The translations under genes and the position numbers were made by a program. Positions 39,005-46,874 of a stretch of DNA of 64,000 nucleotides are shown piece by piece. The first letter of the stretch is position 1. The number at the start of each line of letters is the position of its first letter. The stretch is from Cellvibrio zantedeschiae (GTDB lineage: Bacteria; Pseudomonadota; Gammaproteobacteria; Pseudomonadales; Cellvibrionaceae): the NCBI RefSeq assembly GCF_014652535.1, contig NZ_BMYZ01000001.1:1054001-1118000 (forward strand), read 5' to 3'. Under the pieces are notes generated by a model, which was not told the origin of the DNA, did no database searches, and worked only from the letters and a program-made list of their open reading frames with translations.

Positions 39005-40366
39005 TTAGTCTTCAGGTAAAAGCTTGTCTTTAGTTTCAGGTAAAAATGGCAGTACAAATATCCCCAGCAACAAAATAAAACTTACCGCCATACCACTCGT
39101 GCGAAAGGCTTCGATATCGCCACCCAAATTACGTGTAATCTGGCCTAGCGTGAACGGCGCTGATGCTGCCAACAATCGGCCCAAGTTGTAGCAAAAACTA
39201 ATGCCCGTGCTGCGTAAACTGGTGGGAAATAATTCTGGTAAATAAATCGCATAGACACTGAATACAGAATATTGACCAAAGCCCATTAGGGGTAGCATCC
39301 AATAAATTTGATCGATCTCACGCAAACATTTAAAAACCATTAGGGTCGCGAGAAAAGAAAGTGTGAGGGCTAAAGCAAATGCTAAACGTCGTCCGTAGAT
39401 TTGTGCCACCTTGGCCAGTGCTAACATGCCAAAGAATCCGCCAACATTTTGCAACATTAAACCTATTGAGCTCCAGTAGGCTTTTTCGCTGGCGAGGGCG
39501 TCTGCGCTGAGCCCGGCCGTTGCCAAATGTGTATCCACAATTGAACGAATAATTTTGGGGTGGAAATTACCAATTCCCCACAAGCCAATAATGCCTGCAC
39601 TGCACAGTAACAGCCCTAACCACGCGTGTTTTCTCCATACTGGATGTTTAAATAAATTGCTGTAGGAACCAAACTTAATGCCTTTTTGTTCGCCTGCTTT
39701 TTTTGCAGCTACCCATTTAGCCGGTTCTTTCATACGCCACAAAAAAGGTATGAGCAATAAAGCAGGGAAAGCTCCAATAATAAAGAGCGTTTGCCATACC
39801 TTAAGGTTTAAAGGTAAGGCTTGATGAAGCGCGTAAATGCCAACCGCCATACCGGTTAAACCCGCAGAAATATTGCCCAGAGTAGAAAGCGATTGCAGCG
39901 TGCCGAGCGCTTGCGGGCGAGCCATTTGCGGCGTTGAATCAGACACTAGTGCAACGGCCAAACCAAACACGCCACCAACGCCCACACCGGTAATAAAGCG
40001 ATAGAAACAAAAATCCAAAAAACCGGTAGAAAATGCACTTAAACCCGTGCACAACGCATACATTAAAATCGCGATGAGTAACATGCGTACGCGGCCAAAG
40101 CGGTCACCCAAAGAGCCGAGAATTAAACCACCCACCGCCCAGCCCACTAAAAAAACCGAGGTGGTATAGGGTGCGTATTCTGTCGCTAACTGTTTGCCTA
40201 ATAAATCTTCCATTGCACCATCGCGCGCAAGGTTAAAGATTTGCTGATCAAAACAATCAATTAACCAGGCCATGGAGGCGACGATAAATACGGCCCACTG
40301 ATTGCGGTCTAACAACCTCCACCACCCGTGCTTTGATTCCGGGGTGCCTGCTGGATGTAATGTCAT
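39005..40366 (-). CDS. MFS sugar or acid transporter
   Basis: A 453-residue major facilitator with 12 predicted helices. The motif between helices 2 and 3 is GSLGDRFGRVRML, and the equivalent in the second half is near AKVAQIYGRRLAF. The N-terminus has a cytoplasmic extension with FDQQIFNLARDGAME, as in the acid/sugar:proton symporter branch. It lies 34 bp upstream of DUF1080 and 20 bp downstream of a Gfo/Idh gene, so it probably brings in the substrate or the product of the pathway. The substrate is not predictable. Confidence 0.92.
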   Translation of the reverse strand: MTLHPAGTPESKHGWWRLLDRNQWAVFIVASMAWLIDCFDQQIFNLARDGAMEDLLGKQLATEYAPYTTSVFLVGWAVGGLILGSLGDRFGRVRMLLIAILMYALCTGLSAFSTGFLDFCFYRFITGVGVGGVFGLAVALVSDSTPQMARPQALGTLQSLSTLGNISAGLTGMAVGIYALHQALPLNLKVWQTLFIIGAFPALLLIPFLWRMKEPAKWVAAKKAGEQKGIKFGSYSNLFKHPVWRKHAWLGLLLCSAGIIGLWGIGNFHPKIIRSIVDTHLATAGLSADALASEKAYWSSIGLMLQNVGGFFGMLALAKVAQIYGRRLAFALALTLSFLATLMVFKCLREIDQIYWMLPLMGFGQYSVFSVYAIYLPELFPTSLRSTGISFCYNLGRLLAASAPFTLGQITRNLGGDIEAFRTSGMAVSFILLLGIFVLPFLPETKDKLLPED

Positions 40367-40386
40367 CGTTATTATTCTCTTGAAAT

Positions 40387-41454
40387 TTATTTGACTGCCA
40401 CAGTCACCGGCGAATTGAGATGTGCGGAATCATAAATAGCGCGCACACATGCCACCGTGTTACGCGCTTCGTGTGCTTCAATCGTTAGCGGCGAACCCGT
40501 ACGTATCGCACTCACCATTTCGGCAATATGCAATTGGTGCCCTAAGAAATTAATGTCAGTAGGGGAGCCTGCACCCGATGCACCGACGCTTATGCTAAGG
40601 CTGCGCAAAGCATCATCTTCTGGTTGCGGGGTCATAAAATCCCAACGCACAATTCGATCATCTTCAATCGCAGCAGAACCAAATTCGCCGCAAATTTCTA
40701 TACGCCGCTCCCAACCGGGATACGCAGCGGTAGTGGCCTCTAAAACACCTAGCGCACCATTGGCGAATTTAAAATTGGCACAAGCGGTATCTTCAGCCTC
40801 AATACCCAGATGAACACAGCGCGTTGTTCTTGCAAAAACCTCTGTGGGAACACCGGCTAGCCACGTCAATAAATCAAGCGCGTGTATAGCTTGATTTATT
40901 ACCGCGCCACCACCATCGAGCGCCAAGGTGCCTTTCCAACCTTGATAATAAGCAGCAGTGCGATGCCACTTAACATATGCACTGCAAAGCGCCAGTCGGC
41001 CAAAGCGCCCGTGCTCTATTGCATTTTTTAACGCTTGCGCGCCCGGTGTGAATCGAGCTTGAGAAATGGCGCAAATTTTACTCCCCGCAATTTTTGCAGC
41101 TGCGATCATGGCATCGGCACGCTCAAGCGTTATTTCTAAAGGCTTCTCAACAATAATGTGTTTACCCGCAGCAATTGCCTTGAGCGCGGGCTCCAAATGC
41201 GCACCACTGGGAGTAGCAATGCACACCACCTGAATATCATCGCGCGCCAAGAGAGTATCTATGTGGGTGGTATGAAACGGCACATCATGACGCAACGCAA
41301 AATCTTGATTTCGCGTTTGCGATGATCCCGTCACACCAACCAAACGAATATTGTGTGTGCTAGCCAAACCTTTGATAGCTTGTGCGTGGTAGTCGGCAAT
41401 CATGCCCACACCTATAAGACCAAAACCAATCGTGGGATAATTATTTTTCGTCAT
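40387..41454 (-). CDS. Gfo/Idh/MocA-family oxidoreductase 1
   Basis: A 355-residue NAD(P)-dependent sugar dehydrogenase of the glucose-fructose oxidoreductase/inositol dehydrogenase fold. The Rossmann motif GFGLIGVGMIADYHAQ lies near 10-25 and the EKP substrate motif (IVEKPLEIT) near 98; the C-terminal sheet domain includes LDGGGAVINQAIHALDLL, with the His usually seen in the active site. The start is the ATG at 41454, four bases after the upstream stop, rather than an in-frame ATG 33 bp earlier that lies inside the neighbouring gene. Tightly coupled to oxidoreductase 2. Confidence 0.93.
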   Translation of the reverse strand: MTKNNYPTIGFGLIGVGMIADYHAQAIKGLASTHNIRLVGVTGSSQTRNQDFALRHDVPFHTTHIDTLLARDDIQVVCIATPSGAHLEPALKAIAAGKHIIVEKPLEITLERADAMIAAAKIAGSKICAISQARFTPGAQALKNAIEHGRFGRLALCSAYVKWHRTAAYYQGWKGTLALDGGGAVINQAIHALDLLTWLAGVPTEVFARTTRCVHLGIEAEDTACANFKFANGALGVLEATTAAYPGWERRIEICGEFGSAAIEDDRIVRWDFMTPQPEDDALRSLSISVGASGAGSPTDINFLGHQLHIAEMVSAIRTGSPLTIEAHEARNTVACVRAIYDSAHLNSPVTVAVK

Positions 41455-41458
41455 AGAC

Positions 41459-42487
41459 TCAGCGCTCACTTTCAATACGTTGCGCAACTGACTGCGCAGC
41501 CAAGGCTAGCTCACACACTTTAAAACAATGTTTATGGGTCATTGCGGTTTCAGTCCGTTCAAAAATATCCTGATATATATTTGTGTAGTAAGGCAAAGGC
41601 TCATTGGCACAATCAATATATTGCGCACCCTCATTATTAACTAAAAATAAATGGTCTTTGCCTGGGCGGCCTGCTATATCAATATACTTTCGCAACTCTA
41701 TGTAACCTTCGGTGCCTAAAATAGTCAGGCGTCCATCGCCCCACGCATCTAATCCATCCGGGGTGAACCAATCAACGCGGATGTAACCACTAGCACCGCC
41801 GTGCGAAAGTAAAATCTCACCAAAATCCTGCAAGCCGGGGTCATCTGGATGCGCCAGGTTTCCATAGCGCGACATTAAAATATTTGCATCAGGAGCGCCG
41901 GTAAAATGTAAGAATTGATCGATCTGATGCGATGCAATATCTACCAAAATACCGCCATAGCACGCGGGATCAAAAAACCATGCGGGACGGGTTTGGCGAT
42001 TTAATCGATGCGGACCCAAACCAATCGTTTGCAAGACCTTGCCAATAGCACCAGCGCGCACCAATTCAGTTGCCTTGGTAACTGCGCGAACTTCAAAACG
42101 TTCAGAAAAATTCACAGAGAAAATCTTATCTGTTTGCTGTTGTACTTTTTTAACGTGTTCTAATTGCGCAACGGTCGTAACACCAGGCTTATCAGTCAAA
42201 AAATCTTTGCCGTGCAACATCGCCTCTATACCTAACTCCGCTCGGTCACAGGGCATGGCAGCACAAACAATAAGTGCAATACCGGGGTCATTCAAAAGTT
42301 GTTGTCTATCAGCCACGCGCGGAATATTAGGAAAGCGAGTATTGAATCCAGCTTCAACAGCCGTAGCTGTAGATGTCCAATAAGCTACACATTCAGCACC
42401 AATCTCAATTAAACTTCGCACTTGATCATAAATGTGCCGGTGATCTACACCTATGACACCAAAACGTAATGCTGGGTAGTTACTCAT
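41459..42487 (-). CDS. Gfo/Idh/MocA-family oxidoreductase 2
   Basis: A 342-residue relative of the neighbouring oxidoreductase but only distantly similar. Rossmann motif FGVIGVDHRHIYDQ (the usual Gly-rich loop is altered to GVDHRH) and TDKPG in place of the usual EKP. The catalytic-domain signature YGGILVDIASHQIDQFLHFTG is present. The start is the ATG at 42487 (MSNYPALRFG) since an ATG 48 bp upstream adds 16 unrelated residues; the ribosome binding site is weak. It is the first gene of the minus-strand operon, divergent from the LacI regulator. Confidence 0.9.
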   Translation of the reverse strand: MSNYPALRFGVIGVDHRHIYDQVRSLIEIGAECVAYWTSTATAVEAGFNTRFPNIPRVADRQQLLNDPGIALIVCAAMPCDRAELGIEAMLHGKDFLTDKPGVTTVAQLEHVKKVQQQTDKIFSVNFSERFEVRAVTKATELVRAGAIGKVLQTIGLGPHRLNRQTRPAWFFDPACYGGILVDIASHQIDQFLHFTGAPDANILMSRYGNLAHPDDPGLQDFGEILLSHGGASGYIRVDWFTPDGLDAWGDGRLTILGTEGYIELRKYIDIAGRPGKDHLFLVNNEGAQYIDCANEPLPYYTNIYQDIFERTETAMTHKHCFKVCELALAAQSVAQRIESER

Positions 42488-42574
42488 ACAGTCGCCCGCG
42501 TAAAATAAATCTAAATTGTTCTGAGCGATTTTCACTCAGTATGAAAGTTATTGCATGAGGCATCGACACCGCGC

Positions 42575-43603
42575 ATGAACCATCCTAAATCCACTATCAC
42601 TATTCACGATATTGCCGCCGCCGCCGAGGTTTCTATCTCTACGGTTTCGTTGGTCTTGCGGGATAGTCCGTTAGTCGCAAAAAAAACCCGCGAAAAAATT
42701 CTCGCGGTTATTGAAAATTTAGGCTACGTCTATAATCGCAGTGCAGCCTCCATGCGCTCGCAGCGCAGCGGTGTAATTGCCATGTCTATTAATGATTTAG
42801 CTAACCCGTATTTTTCTGGGCTAACGTCATCCATGGAGCGCGCACTTAACGAGCTTGACCGAACCGTATTACTTTCCGATGTACGCGAAGATGTTGTTAG
42901 ACAAACACGCTTCATCGAAAAAATGCGCGAGCACAATGTGGATGGCTTACTCATTTGCCCAGCTCATGCAACCGACGCCAAACAACTAATGACACAATTA
43001 AAACGCGCGAATCTACCCTGTGTTTTAGTATCGCGTAACTTGCCCGGCTCTGGCCTTGACTATGCCGGTTACGACCATCGCGCCGGCATGCGCTTAGCGG
43101 TAGAACATTTAATTGAATTAGGGCACACACGCATCGCACTACTGGGTGGTTCTCGAAAAACCTGGGTAGGCGGCCAACGCCTTGAAGGCTATCGGCAAGC
43201 ACTCAAAAAGCATGGTATTAAACGTGATGCCACGCTTGAAATTGAAGGTCCGTTAAATCGCAGCGTAGGTGTAAACATGATTGAGCACGCGCTGGCACTG
43301 CCAAATCCTCCCACTGCTGCTGCTTGCGCCAACGATGCAATTGCGTTTGGCGTAATGCTGGGGTTGCGGCGCCACGGGCTGGAAGCAGGGCGTGACTTTT
43401 CCATCACCGGTAATGATGATGTTGCCGAATGCACTCTTTGGGAGCCCGCATTAACAACAGTAGCTAGTAACGTTGATTTAATTGGCGAACGCGCCGCAGA
43501 ACTTTTACTTGCACGCATTGATAACCCCGACCAACCAGCGCAACACATCAATCTGCCCTTACATTTAGTTGTGCGCGGGTCTACGTGCCCGCCGCTTAAA
43601 TAA
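42575..43603 (+). CDS. LacI-family transcriptional regulator
   Basis: A 342-residue regulator. The N-terminal HTH is TITIHDIAAAAEVSISTVSL (about 7-26) with the hinge helix near 50-58; the periplasmic-binding-like effector domain begins at about 62 (GVIAMSINDLANPYFSGL) and ends VVRGSTCPPLK. The ATG at 42575 is preferred over a TTG at 42551, though no strong ribosome binding site supports either. It is divergent from the Gfo/Idh-MFS-DUF1080 operon across 87 bp and most likely controls it, with a sugar as effector. LacI-type operators centre on CpG, as in the palindrome at 43806. Confidence 0.93.
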   Translation: MNHPKSTITIHDIAAAAEVSISTVSLVLRDSPLVAKKTREKILAVIENLGYVYNRSAASMRSQRSGVIAMSINDLANPYFSGLTSSMERALNELDRTVLLSDVREDVVRQTRFIEKMREHNVDGLLICPAHATDAKQLMTQLKRANLPCVLVSRNLPGSGLDYAGYDHRAGMRLAVEHLIELGHTRIALLGGSRKTWVGGQRLEGYRQALKKHGIKRDATLEIEGPLNRSVGVNMIEHALALPNPPTAAACANDAIAFGVMLGLRRHGLEAGRDFSITGNDDVAECTLWEPALTTVASNVDLIGERAAELLLARIDNPDQPAQHINLPLHLVVRGSTCPPLK

Positions 43604-43619
43604 GCTGCATTTTGAATCC

Positions 43620-43829
43620 TCATTCCTGAATTTTTATCTTTCTAAATTGCACACTGTCACCTTTATTTTGCAGCAGAATATGACTGGCACCGGGCATATC
43701 CGGTAAAGATACATAATCTTTACTCTGTATAATTAAGTATTTAATCGTTCGGTTATTGCGATCAAGCACTGCAAGACCTACTAATTTAGGGTGCTTTATT
43801 GCAATAAATTTAGAACGTTCTAAATTTCA
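43620..43829 (-). pseudogene. C-terminal remnant of a DUF1080-like gene
   Basis: An open frame of 68 codons plus a stop, with no ATG start, reads on the minus strand. Its last 25 residues, GASHILLQNKGDSVQFRKIKIQE, have the exact shape of the DUF1080 C-terminus (G-H-I-x-L-Q-N-x-G-D-x-V-x-F-R-x-I-x-I), compare GHIGIQHHG and VKFRNITIEEL in the intact gene at 38275. Upstream the frame meets a stop at 43829. It may be the tail of a deleted gene. The middle part is not recognised, so the assignment rests on the last quarter. Confidence 0.5.
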
Positions 43830-43846
43830 AATTAGAATGCTATACT
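43806..43846 (+). promoter_or_regulatory. Perfect 22-bp palindrome overlapping an extended -10 promoter of the cytochrome/propeller genes
   Basis: AAATTTAGAAC (43806-43816) is followed at once by its exact reverse complement (43817-43827). TGCTATACT at 43838-43846 is an extended -10 element (TG-N-TATACT), and the -35 position (about 43818-43823) falls inside the palindrome. A repressor bound here would block RNA polymerase. The AACGTT centre with CpG is typical of LacI-family operators; the LacI gene just upstream is the natural candidate. Confidence 0.7.
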
Positions 43847-43977
43847 CTTCGGATGGTGTCAAGTTACCTAAGCGTCTTTACCACGTTTAATAATCGATGC
43901 TTCCAGTCGCGGCAGTTGCCAATGTAAGAGCTTTTATTTTGACCATAGTCAGCGGTAAAGCTGAGTTGAGAATACTT

Positions 43978-44883
43978 ATGTTCCATTTACCTTACAGTTT
44001 GAAAACAACCCTATTGCTGACCATATCATTATCGATGCATAGCTATGCAAAACCTGATGAAGCTACTGGAAAGAGAGAGTTTGATATTAATTGTCAGGCA
44101 TGTCATGTCGCTGATAAGTTAACTGTAGGGCCATCCTTACATTATATTGCCGAACAATATCCTGCTGGAAAATCTGCTGATTTTCTTGCGTGGGTTAAAA
44201 ATCCTGGCCGTAAAAATCCTGACACTATTCAAATGCCCGCTATGATTCATTTGAGTGAGGATTATATTCTTTCAATTCATGCTTACATTCTCGCAATGAA
44301 AATTACCGCCCCAAGCTCAGCAATAAAAAAAGATGATGCTAATGAAAAGCCAGCACAAAAAAACCGGCCAGAGCAAGCCAGGCCTTATGTAAAACGTATA
44401 TTTCTTCCCGAAACCAGCCCGGTTTCAATTGCTGTTATGTTAACTGATCGTATGGGTATTGCATGGGATACCACTTCGTGTCGAGTGCGTTATACATGGC
44501 CGGGCACAACAGATTTTTTTGATGGCTACTACAAAGAAAAAATTACCAATAAAATATTTTACCGAGAGACCGCTAAAAACTATTTATCACTTTCAGAAAA
44601 TTATAAACCTGAGTTCAAAGGTTATGAGGTGATTAACGGTACTCCGCAATTTATTTGTCAATATGGTGTCACCACAACCTATGAGCATATAGTTCCTGTA
44701 ATGGGATTCAACGGTTTTATTCGTATTTTGAAAATTGATAATTTGAAGTCACCGTTGACTATTCATCTGGACCACACTGGTGATGCTACCGTGACCAGCA
44801 CAACACATAGCATACAAGACAATAGCCTTATTGTTCCCGCATCACCTACCCAGGAAATTCAATTGCAGGTGATCTTTCCATGA
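43978..44883 (+). CDS. Exported c-type cytochrome-domain protein
   Basis: A 301-residue protein with signal peptide MFHLPYSLKTTLLLTISLS (about 1-24). A small class I cytochrome c domain spans about 28-115 with heme motif C39-Q-A-C42-H43 and candidate axial Met in IQMPAMIHL (86 or 89). After a Lys/Glu-rich linker (about 118-140), a C-terminal domain of about 160 residues (VKRIFLPETSPVSIAVMLTD onward) is not recognised; it contains Trp/Tyr-rich beta strands. The start is the ATG at 43978 because it begins the signal peptide. It overlaps the next start by ATGA, so the two gene products probably act together in the periplasm. Confidence 0.85.
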   Translation: MFHLPYSLKTTLLLTISLSMHSYAKPDEATGKREFDINCQACHVADKLTVGPSLHYIAEQYPAGKSADFLAWVKNPGRKNPDTIQMPAMIHLSEDYILSIHAYILAMKITAPSSAIKKDDANEKPAQKNRPEQARPYVKRIFLPETSPVSIAVMLTDRMGIAWDTTSCRVRYTWPGTTDFFDGYYKEKITNKIFYRETAKNYLSLSENYKPEFKGYEVINGTPQFICQYGVTTTYEHIVPVMGFNGFIRILKIDNLKSPLTIHLDHTGDATVTSTTHSIQDNSLIVPASPTQEIQLQVIFP

Positions 44884-46388
44884 AAAAATTATTAATTTTG
44901 TTTTATCTGCTTTTCTGCGCATCTACGCATGCAGCAGCACAATGGTCAGATTATTACGATGTTGAAAATATTCCTTTGCCCGATTCGCTTGATCCACAGA
45001 TTGGTGGTTTAACAACGCTAAATAATGGCAAGTTAGTCGCAACGTTTCATTCGGGTGAGGTCATGATTTATGATCCTGCCAATACACGTTGGTCAACTTT
45101 TGCATCAGGCTTGCACGAACCTCTCGGTGTAGTACAAGGAAACGATGAAAACCTTTATGTAATGCAATGGGGCGAGCTGACCCGTCTAGTTGATAATGAC
45201 AAAAACGGCGTCGCTGAAAAATATCAAACTGTATTTGATGATTTTGGTGTTTCGGGAAATTATCATGAATTTGCGTTTGGCCCGGCAAAAGATAGCGCAG
45301 GGAACCTATATATCTCATTAAATGTTGCCTCTTATTACAATGGTGTTTTTAGAGAAGTACGTGGTGATTTTTCTCCTATCGGCTTTTTGACTCAGCAAAC
45401 AATGAGTAATTGGAAGCAGGAAAACTGGGAAGTGTTGCGCAATAAAGCAGGACGAATGTATTCGCGAGTTCCTTATCGCGGCTGGGTGTTTAAAATAGAT
45501 ACTAAGGGTAAAGCAACGCCTTTTGCATCAGGATTTCGTTCACCCGATGGAATAGGTATAGACGAACAAGATCAATTATGGGTGACTGACAATCAAGGTG
45601 ATTGGCGCGGTACAAGCCCTTTGTATCATGTGAAGCAAAATGGTTTTTATGGGCATCCTGCGTCTCTCGTGTGGCGTAAAGGCTGGACGAGAAATCCCCT
45701 TGAGGTGCCTGTAGCTGAATTGAATAAAATGCAAACGCCTGCGTCGGCACTTTTTCCGCAAGGCGAGCTGGCTAATTCACCAACACAACCCGTCACCACG
45801 CTGTATCCGGAGCTGTTTGGCCTGCCAAAAGGTGAATTGCTAATCGGTGAAATGAATCAGCCTACATTAATTCGATTTTTGCCAGAAAAAGTAAATGGTT
45901 TTGTTCAGGGCGCGCTAATCCCGTTTCTGAATAAATCTGCATTGGGAATTGGTAATCATCGTTTAACGTTTGGTAATGACGGCAGTTTATATGTTGGAAA
46001 AATACATTTAACGTGGGCCGGTGGAGAAGGTGTAACTCGAGTAACGTGGAATAAGAAGCCATTTTTGTTTGCGCAGAAAGTATCACTTCAACCAAATGGG
46101 TTTAAGATTCTATTTAATCAGGCTATTGGTGAAACCATGCCTAAAGTATCTGTTACCCGACATACCTATAATTACCATGCTGATTACGGATCTGAGAAAA
46201 TTGATTTAACCAATGTACCGATTATTAGTGCGGACTTTAATAAAAAAAGAACCGAATTATTTATTCGTCTGCCAGAAATCAAAGCTTCATATTTATACAC
46301 AATTACGCTTGATGGCGTAGCCGATCATGAGGGGAACCCATTGATGGGTGATGTCATACGTTACAACGTTGTAAAAAAGGTGCTATAA
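44880..46388 (+). CDS. Exported beta-propeller protein, glucose/sorbosone dehydrogenase-like
   Basis: A 502-residue protein with a signal peptide (about 1-20, ending THAAA). Residues about 35-400 read as a six-bladed propeller: repeated blades such as GGLTTLNNGKLVATFHSGEV, LGVVQGNDENLYVMQWGEL, FGPAKDSAGNLYISLNV, FRSPDGIGIDEQDQLWVTDN and LTFGNDGSLYVGKIH. This matches the propeller of PVC-type membrane-bound dehydrogenases and NHL/GSDH-like proteins. About 100 C-terminal residues form a beta-sandwich (ITLDGVADHEGNPL). Coupled by ATGA to the cytochrome gene; an electron-transferring sugar dehydrogenase pair is the inference. Confidence 0.82.
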   Translation: MKKLLILFYLLFCASTHAAAQWSDYYDVENIPLPDSLDPQIGGLTTLNNGKLVATFHSGEVMIYDPANTRWSTFASGLHEPLGVVQGNDENLYVMQWGELTRLVDNDKNGVAEKYQTVFDDFGVSGNYHEFAFGPAKDSAGNLYISLNVASYYNGVFREVRGDFSPIGFLTQQTMSNWKQENWEVLRNKAGRMYSRVPYRGWVFKIDTKGKATPFASGFRSPDGIGIDEQDQLWVTDNQGDWRGTSPLYHVKQNGFYGHPASLVWRKGWTRNPLEVPVAELNKMQTPASALFPQGELANSPTQPVTTLYPELFGLPKGELLIGEMNQPTLIRFLPEKVNGFVQGALIPFLNKSALGIGNHRLTFGNDGSLYVGKIHLTWAGGEGVTRVTWNKKPFLFAQKVSLQPNGFKILFNQAIGETMPKVSVTRHTYNYHADYGSEKIDLTNVPIISADFNKKRTELFIRLPEIKASYLYTITLDGVADHEGNPLMGDVIRYNVVKKVL

Positions 46389-46874
46389 ATAATTAATATT
46401 TCGAAGGAATCTCTACAGAAATTTAAATGCCTTTACAGAGGCTGGCTATGTTTAGGCTATTAAAAAGCAATCTTGGTTCGATACCCAAATTCGGGCATAC
46501 CGCTATACATAGTTTACCGGAGGAGCTCTGCTGGATAGTCTATGCATATGACCTATACTCAGATCTCGGCCGTTTCTCCCGAATGTTGCGACCAGTTTTC
46601 TACCTCGTGTGGAGCCAGGTAATTCACCGTTTATCTGGAATCCCAGGTTCCAAACATAATCTCGATGTTTACAAGTTATTAAAATTACAGACACCATCCA
46701 GTTTCACGCCACTGGACAAAATTTCATTTGAAACTGGAATCTACACATTTTTTTACTTATTTGTCAGTAAATTTCTGTTAACTTGTATGACAATAATATT
46801 TTAGCAGGTATGATTAGCGCTGCTATGATCGAGCGGGTCACAGGCAATAACAAGAATCCTAAGAGGTATTTCCT
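46389..46874. other. 486-bp intergenic region upstream of the GH51 gene
   Basis: Open frames on both strands here (plus 46427-46804, minus 46503-46697) have no ribosome binding site, family likeness or coding-like composition, so none is called. At 46697-46706 and 46729-46738 TCCAGTTTCA and TGAAACTGGA form a perfect 10-bp inverted repeat with a 22-bp spacer, about 140-180 bp upstream of GH51. A related 20-bp element lies at 37951. This is a candidate regulatory site for the arabinofuranosidase gene. Confidence 0.5.

Noticed and set aside
46503-46697. Minus-strand open frame of 64 codons in the same gap
   Set aside because: Lacks a convincing start and family features; I could not link it to any known domain.
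46427-46804. Plus-strand open frame of 125 codons upstream of GH51
   Set aside because: No ribosome binding site, no family likeness, an odd composition and a C-terminal end of poly-hydrophobic residues; it overlaps regulatory repeats.
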